Below, piece by piece: positions 32,129-41,990 of a DNA stretch of 64,000 bases (its first letter is position 1; every line of letters begins with the position of its first letter). Below the pieces are notes generated by a model. It was not told where the DNA came from and ran no database searches. It saw nothing but the letters and a program-made list of their open reading frames with translations. The DNA is from Mediterraneibacter agrestimuris (GTDB taxonomy: Bacteria > Bacillota > Clostridia > Lachnospirales > Lachnospiraceae), in contig NZ_CALPDG010000013.1 in NCBI RefSeq assembly GCF_943193195.1, forward strand, positions 1 through 64,000. Reading direction: 5' to 3'. The position numbers were made by a program, and so were the translations under genes.

Positions 32129-34201
32129 ATGAAATTAGTGATTGCAGAAAAGCCATCGGTTGCGATGGCACTGGCTTCCGTGCTTGGAGCCAGAACAAGA
32201 AAAGATGGCTACGTGGAGGGAAACGGTTATATCGTTTCCTGGTGCGTAGGACATCTGGTTGGATTATGCGATGCATCGGAATACGATGAAAAATATAAAA
32301 AATGGAGATATGAAGATCTGCCGATTGTGCCGGAATGCTGGAGACACAAGGTTTTGGATGGAACAAAGAAGCAGTACGGAATCTTGAAAAAACTGATGAG
32401 AGATTCCAATGTAGATGAAGTGATCTGTGCTACTGATGCAGGACGTGAAGGAGAGTTAATCTTTCGTCTGGTGTATGAGCAGGCAGGATGCAAAAAGCCG
32501 ATGAAGCGGCTCTGGATCTCTTCCATGGAGGAGCAGGCAATTAAAGATGGATTTGCGTCATTAAAAGACGGTTCGTGTTATGACAGTCTCTATCAGTCAG
32601 CACTTTGCAGGGCAAAGGCAGACTGGCTGGTGGGAATCAATGCGAGCCGTCTTTTTTCCGTTCTGTATAACCAGAATCTGAAAGTCGGAAGAGTGCAGAC
32701 ACCAACACTTGCCATGATCGTGGATCGAAATCAGAAGATCAAGGAATTTACCAAAGAAAAATATTATATGGCTCATATCAAGTTTGACGATATGGATGCA
32801 GTCACAGAGCATTTTCAGAAAAAAGAGGATGCAGATAAAGTGGCTGCGGACTGTCGGGAGCGTATGTGCGAAGTGGAAAAGGATGATGTGAAAGAGAAGA
32901 CGGTACGCCCTCCAAAACTCTATGATCTGACCACTCTTCAGAGGGAAGCAAACAGAATGTTTGGCTATACCGCACAGCAGACGCTGGATGCCGTGCAGGA
33001 GATGTATGAGCAGAAGCTTGTCACTTATCCGAGAACAGACAGCCAGTATCTGACAGATGAGATGGGAGAAAGCACAGAAACTCTGATTCAGATGTTACTT
33101 GGGGAAATGCCTTATGCTGAAGGCATGGAATATCAGCCAGACGTGAGTAAGTTATTAAATTCAAAGAAAGTATCTGATCACCATGCGATTATCCCAACCA
33201 TGGAAGTAGCCAAAGCAGATATTGGTGAACTGAAAGAACGAAACCGTAAGATTTTGTATCTGATCAGTGCCAGGGTACTGACAGCAACCGCAGATCCTTA
33301 TATTTATGAGAGCCATAAATGTCAGATTACCTGTAATTATCATACGTTTTATCTCACAGCAAAGAAAACAAAGCAGGAAGGATTCAAGGCGATCGAAAAT
33401 AAATGGAAACAGTTCTTTGGCGTAAAGATTGAGAAAGAAGAGCCGGAGCTGGATATCTGGGCAGGCAAGCATTACGGCCCTTGTGATTCTTTTGTATCGG
33501 AGCATTTTACACAGCCACCGAAACAATACACAGAAGATACCCTGCTTTCTGCAATGGAACGTGCAGGGAATGAAGAACTGACCGAAGATACAGAAAAGAA
33601 AGGACTTGGCACACCGGCAACAAGGGCAGCAATCATTGAAAAACTGATTCAGTCTGGTTTTGTGAAAAGGGAAAAGAAAAATCTGGTGCCGACAGATGAT
33701 GGCAATGTACTGATTACGGTTCTGCCGGATGAGATTAAATCCCCGAAGATGACAGCAGAGTGGGAAATGGCATTGAATCACATTGCCCAGAATACAGAGA
33801 CAGCAGATGAATTTCTAAATGGGATTACAGAGCTGATGCAGGAACTGGTTGCCAGATATCAGGGTATTTCAGAAGAAAAGAAAGGGCAGTTTCAGGGAAA
33901 AGCAAAAGGAGAAGTCATTGGCAAATGTCCCCGCTGTGGAGCAGATGTCAGGGAAGGAAAAGTAAACTTTTACTGTTCTGACCGGAACTGTGCTTTTACC
34001 TTGTGGAAGAATGATAAATTCCTTGCAAGCCAGGGGAAAAAGATGGATAAGGCGGCAGCAAAGAAGTTCCTGTCTAAAGGAAAAATCCATTATAAGGATC
34101 TGGTATCCAGAAAAACAGGGAGACAGTATGAAGCAACTGTGGAAATGGTTGATCCTGGCGAGGGAAATGTGCAGTTCAATCTGATTTTTCCACAACGATA
34201 A
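32129..34201 (+). CDS. topB: DNA topoisomerase III (type IA)
   Basis: A 690-residue type IA topoisomerase. A TOPRIM domain at the start (LVIAEKPSVAMALA; DAGREGEL about residues 104-111), an active-site Tyr in YPRTDSQYL (about residue 300), and a C-terminal zinc-binding region (CPRCGADV ... CSDRNC, about 597-625). ICE-borne TopB relaxes or decatenates transfer intermediates. ATG 32129 directly follows the CD1107-type stop, and a terminator lies at 34213. Confidence 0.95.
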   Translation: MKLVIAEKPSVAMALASVLGARTRKDGYVEGNGYIVSWCVGHLVGLCDASEYDEKYKKWRYEDLPIVPECWRHKVLDGTKKQYGILKKLMRDSNVDEVICATDAGREGELIFRLVYEQAGCKKPMKRLWISSMEEQAIKDGFASLKDGSCYDSLYQSALCRAKADWLVGINASRLFSVLYNQNLKVGRVQTPTLAMIVDRNQKIKEFTKEKYYMAHIKFDDMDAVTEHFQKKEDADKVAADCRERMCEVEKDDVKEKTVRPPKLYDLTTLQREANRMFGYTAQQTLDAVQEMYEQKLVTYPRTDSQYLTDEMGESTETLIQMLLGEMPYAEGMEYQPDVSKLLNSKKVSDHHAIIPTMEVAKADIGELKERNRKILYLISARVLTATADPYIYESHKCQITCNYHTFYLTAKKTKQEGFKAIENKWKQFFGVKIEKEEPELDIWAGKHYGPCDSFVSEHFTQPPKQYTEDTLLSAMERAGNEELTEDTEKKGLGTPATRAAIIEKLIQSGFVKREKKNLVPTDDGNVLITVLPDEIKSPKMTAEWEMALNHIAQNTETADEFLNGITELMQELVARYQGISEEKKGQFQGKAKGEVIGKCPRCGADVREGKVNFYCSDRNCAFTLWKNDKFLASQGKKMDKAAAKKFLSKGKIHYKDLVSRKTGRQYEATVEMVDPGEGNVQFNLIFPQR

Positions 34202-34212
34202 GTAGTGTATTG

Positions 34213-34238
34213 CAGGCAGTCTAAGGACTGTCTGTTTT
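34213..34238 (+). terminator. Terminator after topB
   Basis: CAGGCAGTC at 34213-34221 pairs with GACTGTCTG at 34226-34234, with one wobble, followed by TTTT. It would reduce read-through into the large surface-protein gene. Confidence 0.75.
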
Positions 34239-34296
34239 ATAAAAAAATAGTGGCTCTGAACAATTGCCACAAATATATGAAAGAGAGGACCTTAGC

Positions 34297-37200
34297 ATGA
34301 AGAAAAAAGGTAATTTTAGAAAAGTAGTATCTGGCTTGCTGGCAGGCATGACAATGCTTAGTACCGTGTTATCTCCGATGACTGCATATGCAGCGGAGAT
34401 CCAGCCAGAGAAAAAACCGCCACTTTATGAGGAAGTGAAAGACCTTCTGGATGAAGATGAGGTGGTGACTGCCAAAGATTATGAAATCGAAACAGGCAGT
34501 GTATTTGATGTGAAATCAGACTACACAGGACTGGAAATCAAGGATGATAACAAGGTCAAAGTCATATTTGAGGAAGCAAAGAACGACAAGAATGAGGATT
34601 TTACGACAGATCATGCGGACACTTACAAAGCGGTCTATTATGTGGAACCGGTAAATCAGGAGCATCCGAAGTACCAGATCAGCCGAAAGCTGATTGTGCG
34701 TGAGAAAGAAACAGAAGTGCAGACAGAAACTGCAGGGAGTGAAGCAGTAACCGAATCCGAAACAGCTGGCAGTGAACAGCAGACAGAAGAAGCGGAGGAT
34801 TCAGAATCGGACTCGGAGATTACCGATATTGATGCTGATGAATTTGATGATTTAGTCGAGCAGGCACAGAATCAGGATACCTATGATGAAGAATCAGGGT
34901 TAGAACTTCATGATGTTTTGGAACAGGCAGGAGACGAAGGTGTGGATCTTGAATCTATGGAAGAGGGAGAGATTGCAACCTTTGAAGCAGTTTCGGCTTA
35001 TTCAGCAAGAAGTACACAGCAGGTAACGATTGAAAAAGGACCTCTGTATAGATATGCAGATTATAATCTTGGAACCTATCTGACAGAGCCGTACTATATC
35101 AGCTACGGAAGCGTCAGAGCAATTGCGTATTGTGTACAGCCAGCTAAGCCAGGGCCTGGATCTGGAAATTATACAATTACAAAGATTGGAGACAATCAGG
35201 CGTTAGCAAAAGTGTGTTATTACGGTACAGATGCCGCAGGAAGCGAAAGTTTTTTCGCTAATAAACACACAGATTTTTCAGAAGGAAAAAGATTCATCAT
35301 TATTCACATGGCTGCATCTTATGCCAATGGAAGCAGTGATGCATTCTATGGAACAAATGCTACAGGCGAGGCTTTGGCAAAAGAACTCTATAATTATTGT
35401 GTGAATAAGCCGGAAATACCAGATGTAGCGATGTCATTTTCCAAACCGAATGTAAAAGCTTATGTAGATGGAAATGTTCAGAGAACGGAGAACATTCAGT
35501 TCAACGCATCTTCCCAGCAGAAAATTACAATGGACTTACCAAAGGGAGTAAAGCTCCATAATGTATCTACTGGAAATGTAAGTGCGGCAGGTGCAAGCGT
35601 AACAATTGGAGGAGGAACCACGTTTTATCTCTCGGCTCCTCTGACACAGACAAAAGATGTAAGTGCTACTTTTTCTGCAAAGATGAAGGGAAGTATTACA
35701 AAAGATTATTCAGCATATAAACTGACTACGAATGCAAGTGTTCAGGATCTGGCATTTGTGTTTGGAGAAGGTGTCGCTGATGAAAAATATGTAAGCTTAA
35801 AGGTGTCCTGGATTGAACAGGCTACGATCGAAATCGTAAAGAAAGACGATACAGCGGATGTCAATCTTGCAGGTGCAGTATTCGGTGTATACAGCGATGA
35901 GGCTTGTACAAAGCTGATCACTCAGATGCCGGCAACAGATAAGAATGGAAAATCTTCTGTTACGATCATCAAGACACAGGATACGGTTTATCTGAAAGAG
36001 ATCACAGCACCACAGGGATATGTAGTAAATGCAACGGCAACAAATGTAAAACTGGTAGCAAGTAAGACCTCAGCTGTAACCGTGGAAAATAAAGAACAGC
36101 TGGCAGAGCTTACCATTTACAAAGAAGGACAGGTTCTGACCGGAGCAGATGTCAGTGAAAATGGAACGGTATTTCAGTATGAAAACCGAAGACAGAAAAA
36201 TGCAGTGTATAACGTGTATGCAGGGGCAGATATCGTAACAGCTTATGGCACAAAAGTGTACAGCAAAGGTGACCTTGTAAAAGAAAACCTGACAACAGGT
36301 GAGAATGGTTCTGTCACACTGAAAAACCTGCATCTTGGAACCTACGTGGTAAAAGAAACAAAAGCACCGGACTCTTTCTATAACGGCAGCGAAGAAAAGT
36401 CAGTGACTCTAACTTATGCTGGTCAGAATAAAGAAGTTGTATTTGCAGATGTGACTTTTAACAACGAGAGACAGAAAGCAGATGTTTCCGTAGTAAAACA
36501 GGATAAAGACACCAAGAAACCACTGAAAGGCGGTATTTTTGCTCTGTATGCATCCGATGATATCAGAAATGCAGACGGAAGCGTTGTTGTGAAAAAAGGA
36601 ACGCTGATTGAGAAAGTAACTACTGGCGAAGATGGAACTGCAAAATTTACAGCAGATCTTCCGATTGGATATTCCTATTCTGTAAAAGAAGATCAGGCGC
36701 CGGAAGGCTATGTAAGAAATACAGAAGATGTGTATACGTTCAAGTTTTCTTACACCAATGATAAAGAAGCAACCGTATCTTTTGCCCATACCTTCAGCAA
36801 TGACCGTGTGACAGCAAAGATCAATTTATTCAAAGTTGATAAAGAAACAGGAAAAGCAGTACCACAGGGAGATGCCACACTGAAAGGTGCAGTTTATGGT
36901 CTGTATGCCCGTGAAGATATTGTGCACCCGGATGGAGCAACGGGAACTATTTATAAAGCAGGAGAGCAGGTAGCTTCTCTTACAACAGATGACAAAGGAC
37001 AGGCTTCTGTAAATGGCTTATATCTTGGCAAATATTATGTCAAAGAGATTACTCCGCCGACCGGATACCTGGCAGATGCAGAAGAGCATGATCTTACGTG
37101 CAGTTATGAAGGAGATATGACAGCAGAAGTAAAAAGAGAGTGCACTTCCAGTGAGCAGGTCATCAAGCAGCCATTCCAGATCATCAAAGCAGCCAACAAT

Positions 37201-40200
37201 GGAAAGACAGATGCAGATCTGTTATCTGGAGCTGGATTTACAGTTTATCTGAAATCTTCCCTTACAAAGAAAGCAGATGGAAGCTATGATTTTGATTCTG
37301 CCAAACCAGTAGTGAGCGGAGAAAATGGAGCAACTGAGATTTTCACAGATGAAAAAGGGTATGCCTGCAGTATTCCATTACCATTTGGAAGCTATATCGT
37401 GCGTGAAACTACAACACCGCACAATTATAAGCCAGTCGATGATTTTGAAGTGAATATCACAGAGCACCATCCAAATGAGCCGCAGATCTGGCGAGTGCTT
37501 CTGGATGAAGAGTTTAAGGCAAAACTAAAAATCGTGAAAAAAGACGATGAAACAAAGAAATCCGTATTGATTGCCGGAACAGAATTTAAGGTATATGACC
37601 TGGACAACAAAAAGTATGTGGAACAGGTAACAACTTACCCAGTGACAACCACTCACAAGTCCTATTTTACGGACAGCCAGGGATATCTGATCATGCCGAA
37701 GAATCTGAAGATCGGACATTACAGGATTGAGGAAGTCAATGCACCGGAAGGGTACACGATTAATAAGAATTATGTAGAGATTGCGGTGGATGCTAACACA
37801 GCATACCAGATGGATTCTGAGAGTGGAGAGGCCATTATTACGGTAGATTACGAGAACCATCCGGTAAAAGGAAAGTTGACGATCTATAAAAAAGGTGAGA
37901 TGCTGACCGGATTTAAAAAGGATTTTGTTTATGAAGAAAGATACCTGAAGGGTGCATCATTTCATGTCTATGCATCTGAAAATATCTATACACCGGATTA
38001 TCAGAAAGATGAAAACGGAAACAGACAGCTGATCTATGCAAAAGATGCACTGGTAACAACGGTAACGACTGGAGAAGACGGAAAAACAGTTGCTGATAAT
38101 CTGCCACTTGGTTCTTACTATGTAGTAGAAAAGACTGCACCGGAAGGATTTGTCCTGAACCATGACAGATCAGATGTCGCATTTGTCTATGCAGATCAGG
38201 ATACACCTGTGATCGAACAGGAAGTGACGGTTGGCGATGACCGCCAGAAAGTTGCAATCCAGGTAGAAAAACAGGATGCAGAAAATGGTGCAACCGTAGC
38301 AGGAGCTGTCTTTGGTATCTATAACAAGGCGGATATCAAGGCAGATGGAAAAGTGATTGTGAAAGCAGATACACTCTTACAGAAAATGACTTCTGATAAT
38401 GATGGTCTTGCAGCATGTACGCTGGATCTGCCACTTGGACAGTATTATGTGAAAGAGTTAAAAGCACCGGTGGGATTTGTATCCTCTGATGAAATTCTGA
38501 AACTGGATGCTTCTTACCAGGGACAGGATGTGAAAACAGTAAAACTGAAAACAGTGAAAAAGAACCAGCCGACAACAGTAGAAATCACAAAATCTGATGT
38601 AACAACAGGTGTGGAACTGGATGGGGCAAAACTCACCGTTCTTGATAAAGAAGGAAATGTTGTGGATCAGTGGATTTCTGTAAAAGATCAGCCACATGTG
38701 ATCAAACGACTGACAGTTGGAGAGGAATACACCCTTCGTGAGGAAATGGCACCTTATGGTTATCTGAAAGCAACGGATGTGAAGTTCACGCTGGAAGATA
38801 CCGCAGAGATTCAGAAAGTAGAGATGAAAGATGAAGTACCGACAGGACTTCTGATCATCAACAAAAATGGAGAGTTTTTGGATAAAGTGACACTTCTGGA
38901 TCATGTAAAAGGTACTGTGGAGCATCTCTTTGAATATGTAACTGGAAGTCTTACAGATGTAACTTTCGATGTATTTGCTGCGGAAGATATCAAAGCGGCA
39001 GATGGTGTCAGCGAAGATTATTTCAAAGCAGATGAAAAAGTAGGAACCATTACTACGGATTCCAATGGTGTTGCACAGATGGGAGATCTACCGGCTGGAA
39101 AATACTATGTGAAGGAAGTAAAAACAGCCCATGGTTATGTGCTGGACGGAGAGCCGAGATATGTTGACCTTTCCTACCGAGACCAGAATACACCAGTCAT
39201 CACTTATGATGAAAAATGGCAGAATGCCCGTCAGAAAGTAAAGGTTACGGTTCTGAAGAAAGAAAAAGACACAGAACGTGTTCTTGCAGGTGGTGTCTTC
39301 GGTCTTTATACCAGTGAAGATATCAAAAATGCAAAGGGCGAGGTACTTCTTGAGAAAGACAGTTTGATCGAGCAGCGAGTAACAGATGAAAAAGGACAGA
39401 TTACTTTTACGGCAGATCTTCCGGTAGACGGAAAATACTATGTGAAAGAGATCTTTGCGCCGGACGGATTTGTTACAACAGAAGAAGTACAGGAATTTAC
39501 CTTTGAATATGCCGGAGAAGACCAGGCAGAAGTAAGCTACGACTTTACTTTTGAAAATCAGCCAACCACAGTGGAGCTGTCCAAAACAGACCTGACAACA
39601 GGTAAAGAACTTCCAGGTGCACACCTGAAAGTAACGGATTCAGATGGCAATACAGTAGATGAATGGACTTCTACGGAAGAATCCCATGTGATCAAAGAAC
39701 TGGTTGTTGGTAAGAAATACACCATGACAGAGACAAAACCGGCAGATGGATATGTCACTGCAGAAAGTATTACTTTCACAGTAGAGAATACAGCAGAGGT
39801 TCAGAAGCATGAGATGAAAGATGATGTGACAAAAGTAGAGATCAGTAAGACTGATATCACAGGAGAAACTGAGATTCCAGGTGCGAAACTGACGATTCTC
39901 GATAAGGACGATCAGGTAGTAGAGAGCTGGATTTCCACAGAGGAAACACACTATATCGAAAAACTGACAATCGGTAAATATACCTTACGTGAAGAGCAGG
40001 CACCGAAAGGATATCTTATGACTGCTGATGTGACATTTGATGTGAAAGATACCGGAGAAATCCAAAAAGTGGTTATGAAAGATGATACTGCTAAGGGAAA
40101 AGTGATTCTCAATAAGACAGATAAATCGTCAGGAGAACCACTGAAAGGGGTAGAATTTGAACTCCGTGACAGCAAAGGAAAAGTTCTGGAAACCTTAAAG

Positions 40201-40590
40201 ACAGATGCTGCCGGTCATGCAGAAAGCAAGCTGTATGAGATTGCCACATTTAAGAATGGCAAATATGATACCGCTATCAAGTATTATCTGGTGGAAACAA
40301 AAACACTGGATGGATACACGCTGGATCAGACCAAGCATGAAGTGACATTTTCTTATGTGAATGACAGTACACCAGTTGTGGAAGTTACTTTCAATCTGAC
40401 AAACGAGAAACCGGAAGTTCCAGAAACACCGAACACACCGGAGACACCACAGTCCCATGAAGAGACGAAGGTATCAAACGCACCGAAAACAGGTGACAGC
40501 ACAAATATCTGGCTGCCGATCCTTCTTCTGGTAATCTCCACAGGAGGTATGGCAGGACTTTATATCAGAAAAAAGAAAAACAGAAAATAG
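34297..40590 (+). CDS. Giant Cna-B repeat surface adhesin with sortase anchor
   Basis: A 2097-residue cell-wall protein. A signal peptide (about residues 1-33, ending AYAAE), an acidic Ser/Glu linker, and a thioester-like domain (about 230-370, AYCVQP and IIHMAASYANG) come before more than a dozen Cna-B/SpaA-type repeats. Each repeat carries a GAVFGVY-like start and a YYVKE-x-x-APxGY-like end; the C-terminus is a sortase signal (NAPKTGD, membrane span, RKKKNRK). Such repeats form intramolecular isopeptide bonds and make long rods. It probably aids attachment between mating cells. The Gln expected for a thioester (TQxA) is not seen; a His stands there. ATG 34297 has GAGAGG upstream. Confidence 0.9.
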   Translation: MKKKGNFRKVVSGLLAGMTMLSTVLSPMTAYAAEIQPEKKPPLYEEVKDLLDEDEVVTAKDYEIETGSVFDVKSDYTGLEIKDDNKVKVIFEEAKNDKNEDFTTDHADTYKAVYYVEPVNQEHPKYQISRKLIVREKETEVQTETAGSEAVTESETAGSEQQTEEAEDSESDSEITDIDADEFDDLVEQAQNQDTYDEESGLELHDVLEQAGDEGVDLESMEEGEIATFEAVSAYSARSTQQVTIEKGPLYRYADYNLGTYLTEPYYISYGSVRAIAYCVQPAKPGPGSGNYTITKIGDNQALAKVCYYGTDAAGSESFFANKHTDFSEGKRFIIIHMAASYANGSSDAFYGTNATGEALAKELYNYCVNKPEIPDVAMSFSKPNVKAYVDGNVQRTENIQFNASSQQKITMDLPKGVKLHNVSTGNVSAAGASVTIGGGTTFYLSAPLTQTKDVSATFSAKMKGSITKDYSAYKLTTNASVQDLAFVFGEGVADEKYVSLKVSWIEQATIEIVKKDDTADVNLAGAVFGVYSDEACTKLITQMPATDKNGKSSVTIIKTQDTVYLKEITAPQGYVVNATATNVKLVASKTSAVTVENKEQLAELTIYKEGQVLTGADVSENGTVFQYENRRQKNAVYNVYAGADIVTAYGTKVYSKGDLVKENLTTGENGSVTLKNLHLGTYVVKETKAPDSFYNGSEEKSVTLTYAGQNKEVVFADVTFNNERQKADVSVVKQDKDTKKPLKGGIFALYASDDIRNADGSVVVKKGTLIEKVTTGEDGTAKFTADLPIGYSYSVKEDQAPEGYVRNTEDVYTFKFSYTNDKEATVSFAHTFSNDRVTAKINLFKVDKETGKAVPQGDATLKGAVYGLYAREDIVHPDGATGTIYKAGEQVASLTTDDKGQASVNGLYLGKYYVKEITPPTGYLADAEEHDLTCSYEGDMTAEVKRECTSSEQVIKQPFQIIKAANNGKTDADLLSGAGFTVYLKSSLTKKADGSYDFDSAKPVVSGENGATEIFTDEKGYACSIPLPFGSYIVRETTTPHNYKPVDDFEVNITEHHPNEPQIWRVLLDEEFKAKLKIVKKDDETKKSVLIAGTEFKVYDLDNKKYVEQVTTYPVTTTHKSYFTDSQGYLIMPKNLKIGHYRIEEVNAPEGYTINKNYVEIAVDANTAYQMDSESGEAIITVDYENHPVKGKLTIYKKGEMLTGFKKDFVYEERYLKGASFHVYASENIYTPDYQKDENGNRQLIYAKDALVTTVTTGEDGKTVADNLPLGSYYVVEKTAPEGFVLNHDRSDVAFVYADQDTPVIEQEVTVGDDRQKVAIQVEKQDAENGATVAGAVFGIYNKADIKADGKVIVKADTLLQKMTSDNDGLAACTLDLPLGQYYVKELKAPVGFVSSDEILKLDASYQGQDVKTVKLKTVKKNQPTTVEITKSDVTTGVELDGAKLTVLDKEGNVVDQWISVKDQPHVIKRLTVGEEYTLREEMAPYGYLKATDVKFTLEDTAEIQKVEMKDEVPTGLLIINKNGEFLDKVTLLDHVKGTVEHLFEYVTGSLTDVTFDVFAAEDIKAADGVSEDYFKADEKVGTITTDSNGVAQMGDLPAGKYYVKEVKTAHGYVLDGEPRYVDLSYRDQNTPVITYDEKWQNARQKVKVTVLKKEKDTERVLAGGVFGLYTSEDIKNAKGEVLLEKDSLIEQRVTDEKGQITFTADLPVDGKYYVKEIFAPDGFVTTEEVQEFTFEYAGEDQAEVSYDFTFENQPTTVELSKTDLTTGKELPGAHLKVTDSDGNTVDEWTSTEESHVIKELVVGKKYTMTETKPADGYVTAESITFTVENTAEVQKHEMKDDVTKVEISKTDITGETEIPGAKLTILDKDDQVVESWISTEETHYIEKLTIGKYTLREEQAPKGYLMTADVTFDVKDTGEIQKVVMKDDTAKGKVILNKTDKSSGEPLKGVEFELRDSKGKVLETLKTDAAGHAESKLYEIATFKNGKYDTAIKYYLVETKTLDGYTLDQTKHEVTFSYVNDSTPVVEVTFNLTNEKPEVPETPNTPETPQSHEETKVSNAPKTGDSTNIWLPILLLVISTGGMAGLYIRKKKNRK

Positions 40591-40611
40591 TAAAGTAATT
40601 AATTTGCAGTA

Positions 40612-40640
40612 AAGGGGGCCCTGAATCAGGGCTCCCTTTT
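40612..40640 (+). terminator. Terminator after the adhesin
   Basis: AAGGG-GCCCT pairs with AGGGC-TCCCTT around GAATC, with T residues after. It closes the adhesin gene. Confidence 0.85.
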
Positions 40641-40674
40641 CAATACAACTAATGAAAGAAAGGAACAGAAAACT

Positions 40675-40815
40675 ATGATGAAAACAATGGAAAAAAGACA
40701 GGAAGCAAAAAAGAACCAGGAGAAAACTTTAAAGAGAATGATGGCTTATCAGAAGAAAGCCGAGCAGATGGTCAGCAGAAAAAGAATGAACCATCACATA
40801 ATCAGAAAGGGGTAA
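40675..40815 (+). CDS. Small basic helical protein (46 residues)
   Basis: ATG 40675 (or 40678) follows AAAGGAACAG, and the frame ends just 6 bases before the next gene. The product is Lys/Arg/Met-rich and wholly helical (KRQEAKKNQEKTLKRMM). No family recognised; the operon position makes it a plausible gene. Confidence 0.5.
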   Translation: MMKTMEKRQEAKKNQEKTLKRMMAYQKKAEQMVSRKRMNHHIIRKG

Positions 40816-40821
40816 TAACGT

Positions 40822-41922
40822 ATGATGAACAGAAAAGAATTTTATGAATATGTAAAAGATAATGTAAAGGCATATTTGCCAAAGTCTTATGAGGAAGGCG
40901 AGATTAAACTTCAGGAAGTTGAAAAGAATAATGGGTTGAAGCTGACAGGTATCACAATTCCAAATGGAGATCAGAGAATCGTACCAACAATCTATCTGGA
41001 TTCCCTTTATCAGGAATATATCAATGGAAAAGATGTAGATTCTTGTGTTGGTGATGTAGCTGACATGCGTATTGAGGCACAGGGCAAAGCAGAATTTTTG
41101 AATATGGGAGTTCCTGATATTCTGGATTATGAAAAGATGAAAGACAAATTACAGGTGAGAATTTGTGACAAGGAATGGAATACAGATCGTCTGGAAGACA
41201 AAGCATTCACAGAACATGGAGATTTTGCAGCTTATTATGCAATAAATCTGGAGGAAAATAGAGAAGGGATTAGCAGTATTCCGGTAACAATCTCTCTGAT
41301 GAATGAATGGGGAGTATCTGTTGAACAGATTCAGGCAGATGCGATGATGGCAGATAGGAACAGAGGAGTGCGACTGGTAGATATGACACAGATTATCGAA
41401 TCCATGATTTTTGGAGGAACACCAAAAAATCTTTTAAATGAAAAACTGGATATGGAAACCGTGGAGAATCCAATGTTCTGTCTTACAAATGAATCAAAGA
41501 TGAATGGAGCTTCTTTGTTACTGCAGGAAGATATTCGTAAACAGATTGGGGAATGCCTGGAAAGCAATTACTTTGTCATCCCATCTTCCATTCATGAAGT
41601 GCTGATTATCCCAGATAACGGAATTTTTCAGGTTTCTGAATTAAATGCAATGGTGCAGGAAGTCAATGAGACACAGGTGGAAAGACAGGAGCAGCTTTCC
41701 GATAAAGTTCAGTTTTGTGATGGAAAGACGGCAGTTATGGAAAATGCTGAGCGCAGAGAAGCACGTATTGAAAAAGCAAAAGAAGCAGAAAAAGCTGAGA
41801 CAAAAGCGGCTTCAAAGGGTGGAATCCATGGAAGATTGGAGAAAGCCAAGGCAGAGATCAAAGCGAAAGAGGTAAATAAAGCCCCAAAGGATAAGTCAAA
41901 AGATCTTGCCGCAGCATTATAA
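40822..41922 (+). CDS. DUF5688 family protein
   Basis: A 366-residue protein matching the DUF5688 pattern of Clostridia ICEs (RIVPTIYLDSLYQEY, VTISLMNEWGVSVEQI, FVIPSSIHEVLIIPD). The last 60 residues are charged coiled coil with GGIHGRLEKAKAEIK, a variant of the shared C-terminal motif described under findings. Function unknown; the domain order suggests a soluble protein delivered or recruited with other motif bearers. ATG 40822 (an extra Met follows) has GGGGTAA spacing. Confidence 0.75.
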   Translation: MMNRKEFYEYVKDNVKAYLPKSYEEGEIKLQEVEKNNGLKLTGITIPNGDQRIVPTIYLDSLYQEYINGKDVDSCVGDVADMRIEAQGKAEFLNMGVPDILDYEKMKDKLQVRICDKEWNTDRLEDKAFTEHGDFAAYYAINLEENREGISSIPVTISLMNEWGVSVEQIQADAMMADRNRGVRLVDMTQIIESMIFGGTPKNLLNEKLDMETVENPMFCLTNESKMNGASLLLQEDIRKQIGECLESNYFVIPSSIHEVLIIPDNGIFQVSELNAMVQEVNETQVERQEQLSDKVQFCDGKTAVMENAERREARIEKAKEAEKAETKAASKGGIHGRLEKAKAEIKAKEVNKAPKDKSKDLAAAL

Positions 41923-41945
41923 AGAGAAACAACGATGATTTTAAG

Positions 41946-41966
41946 GGGACTGTGCTAAGCAGTCCC
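41946..41966 (+). terminator. Hairpin before the helicase gene
   Basis: GGGACTG at 41946-41952 pairs with CAGTCCC at 41960-41966, followed by TGATTTTATG. The T run is short, so it may only attenuate. Confidence 0.6.
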
Positions 41967-41990
41967 TGATTTTATGAAAAGGAGTAGCAC

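Noticed and set aside
34297-40590. Possible tandem DNA repeat or CRISPR-like array
   Set aside because: The periodicity is at protein level (Cna-B domains of about 90-120 residues), not short identical DNA repeats with spacers. No CRISPR array was found in the window.
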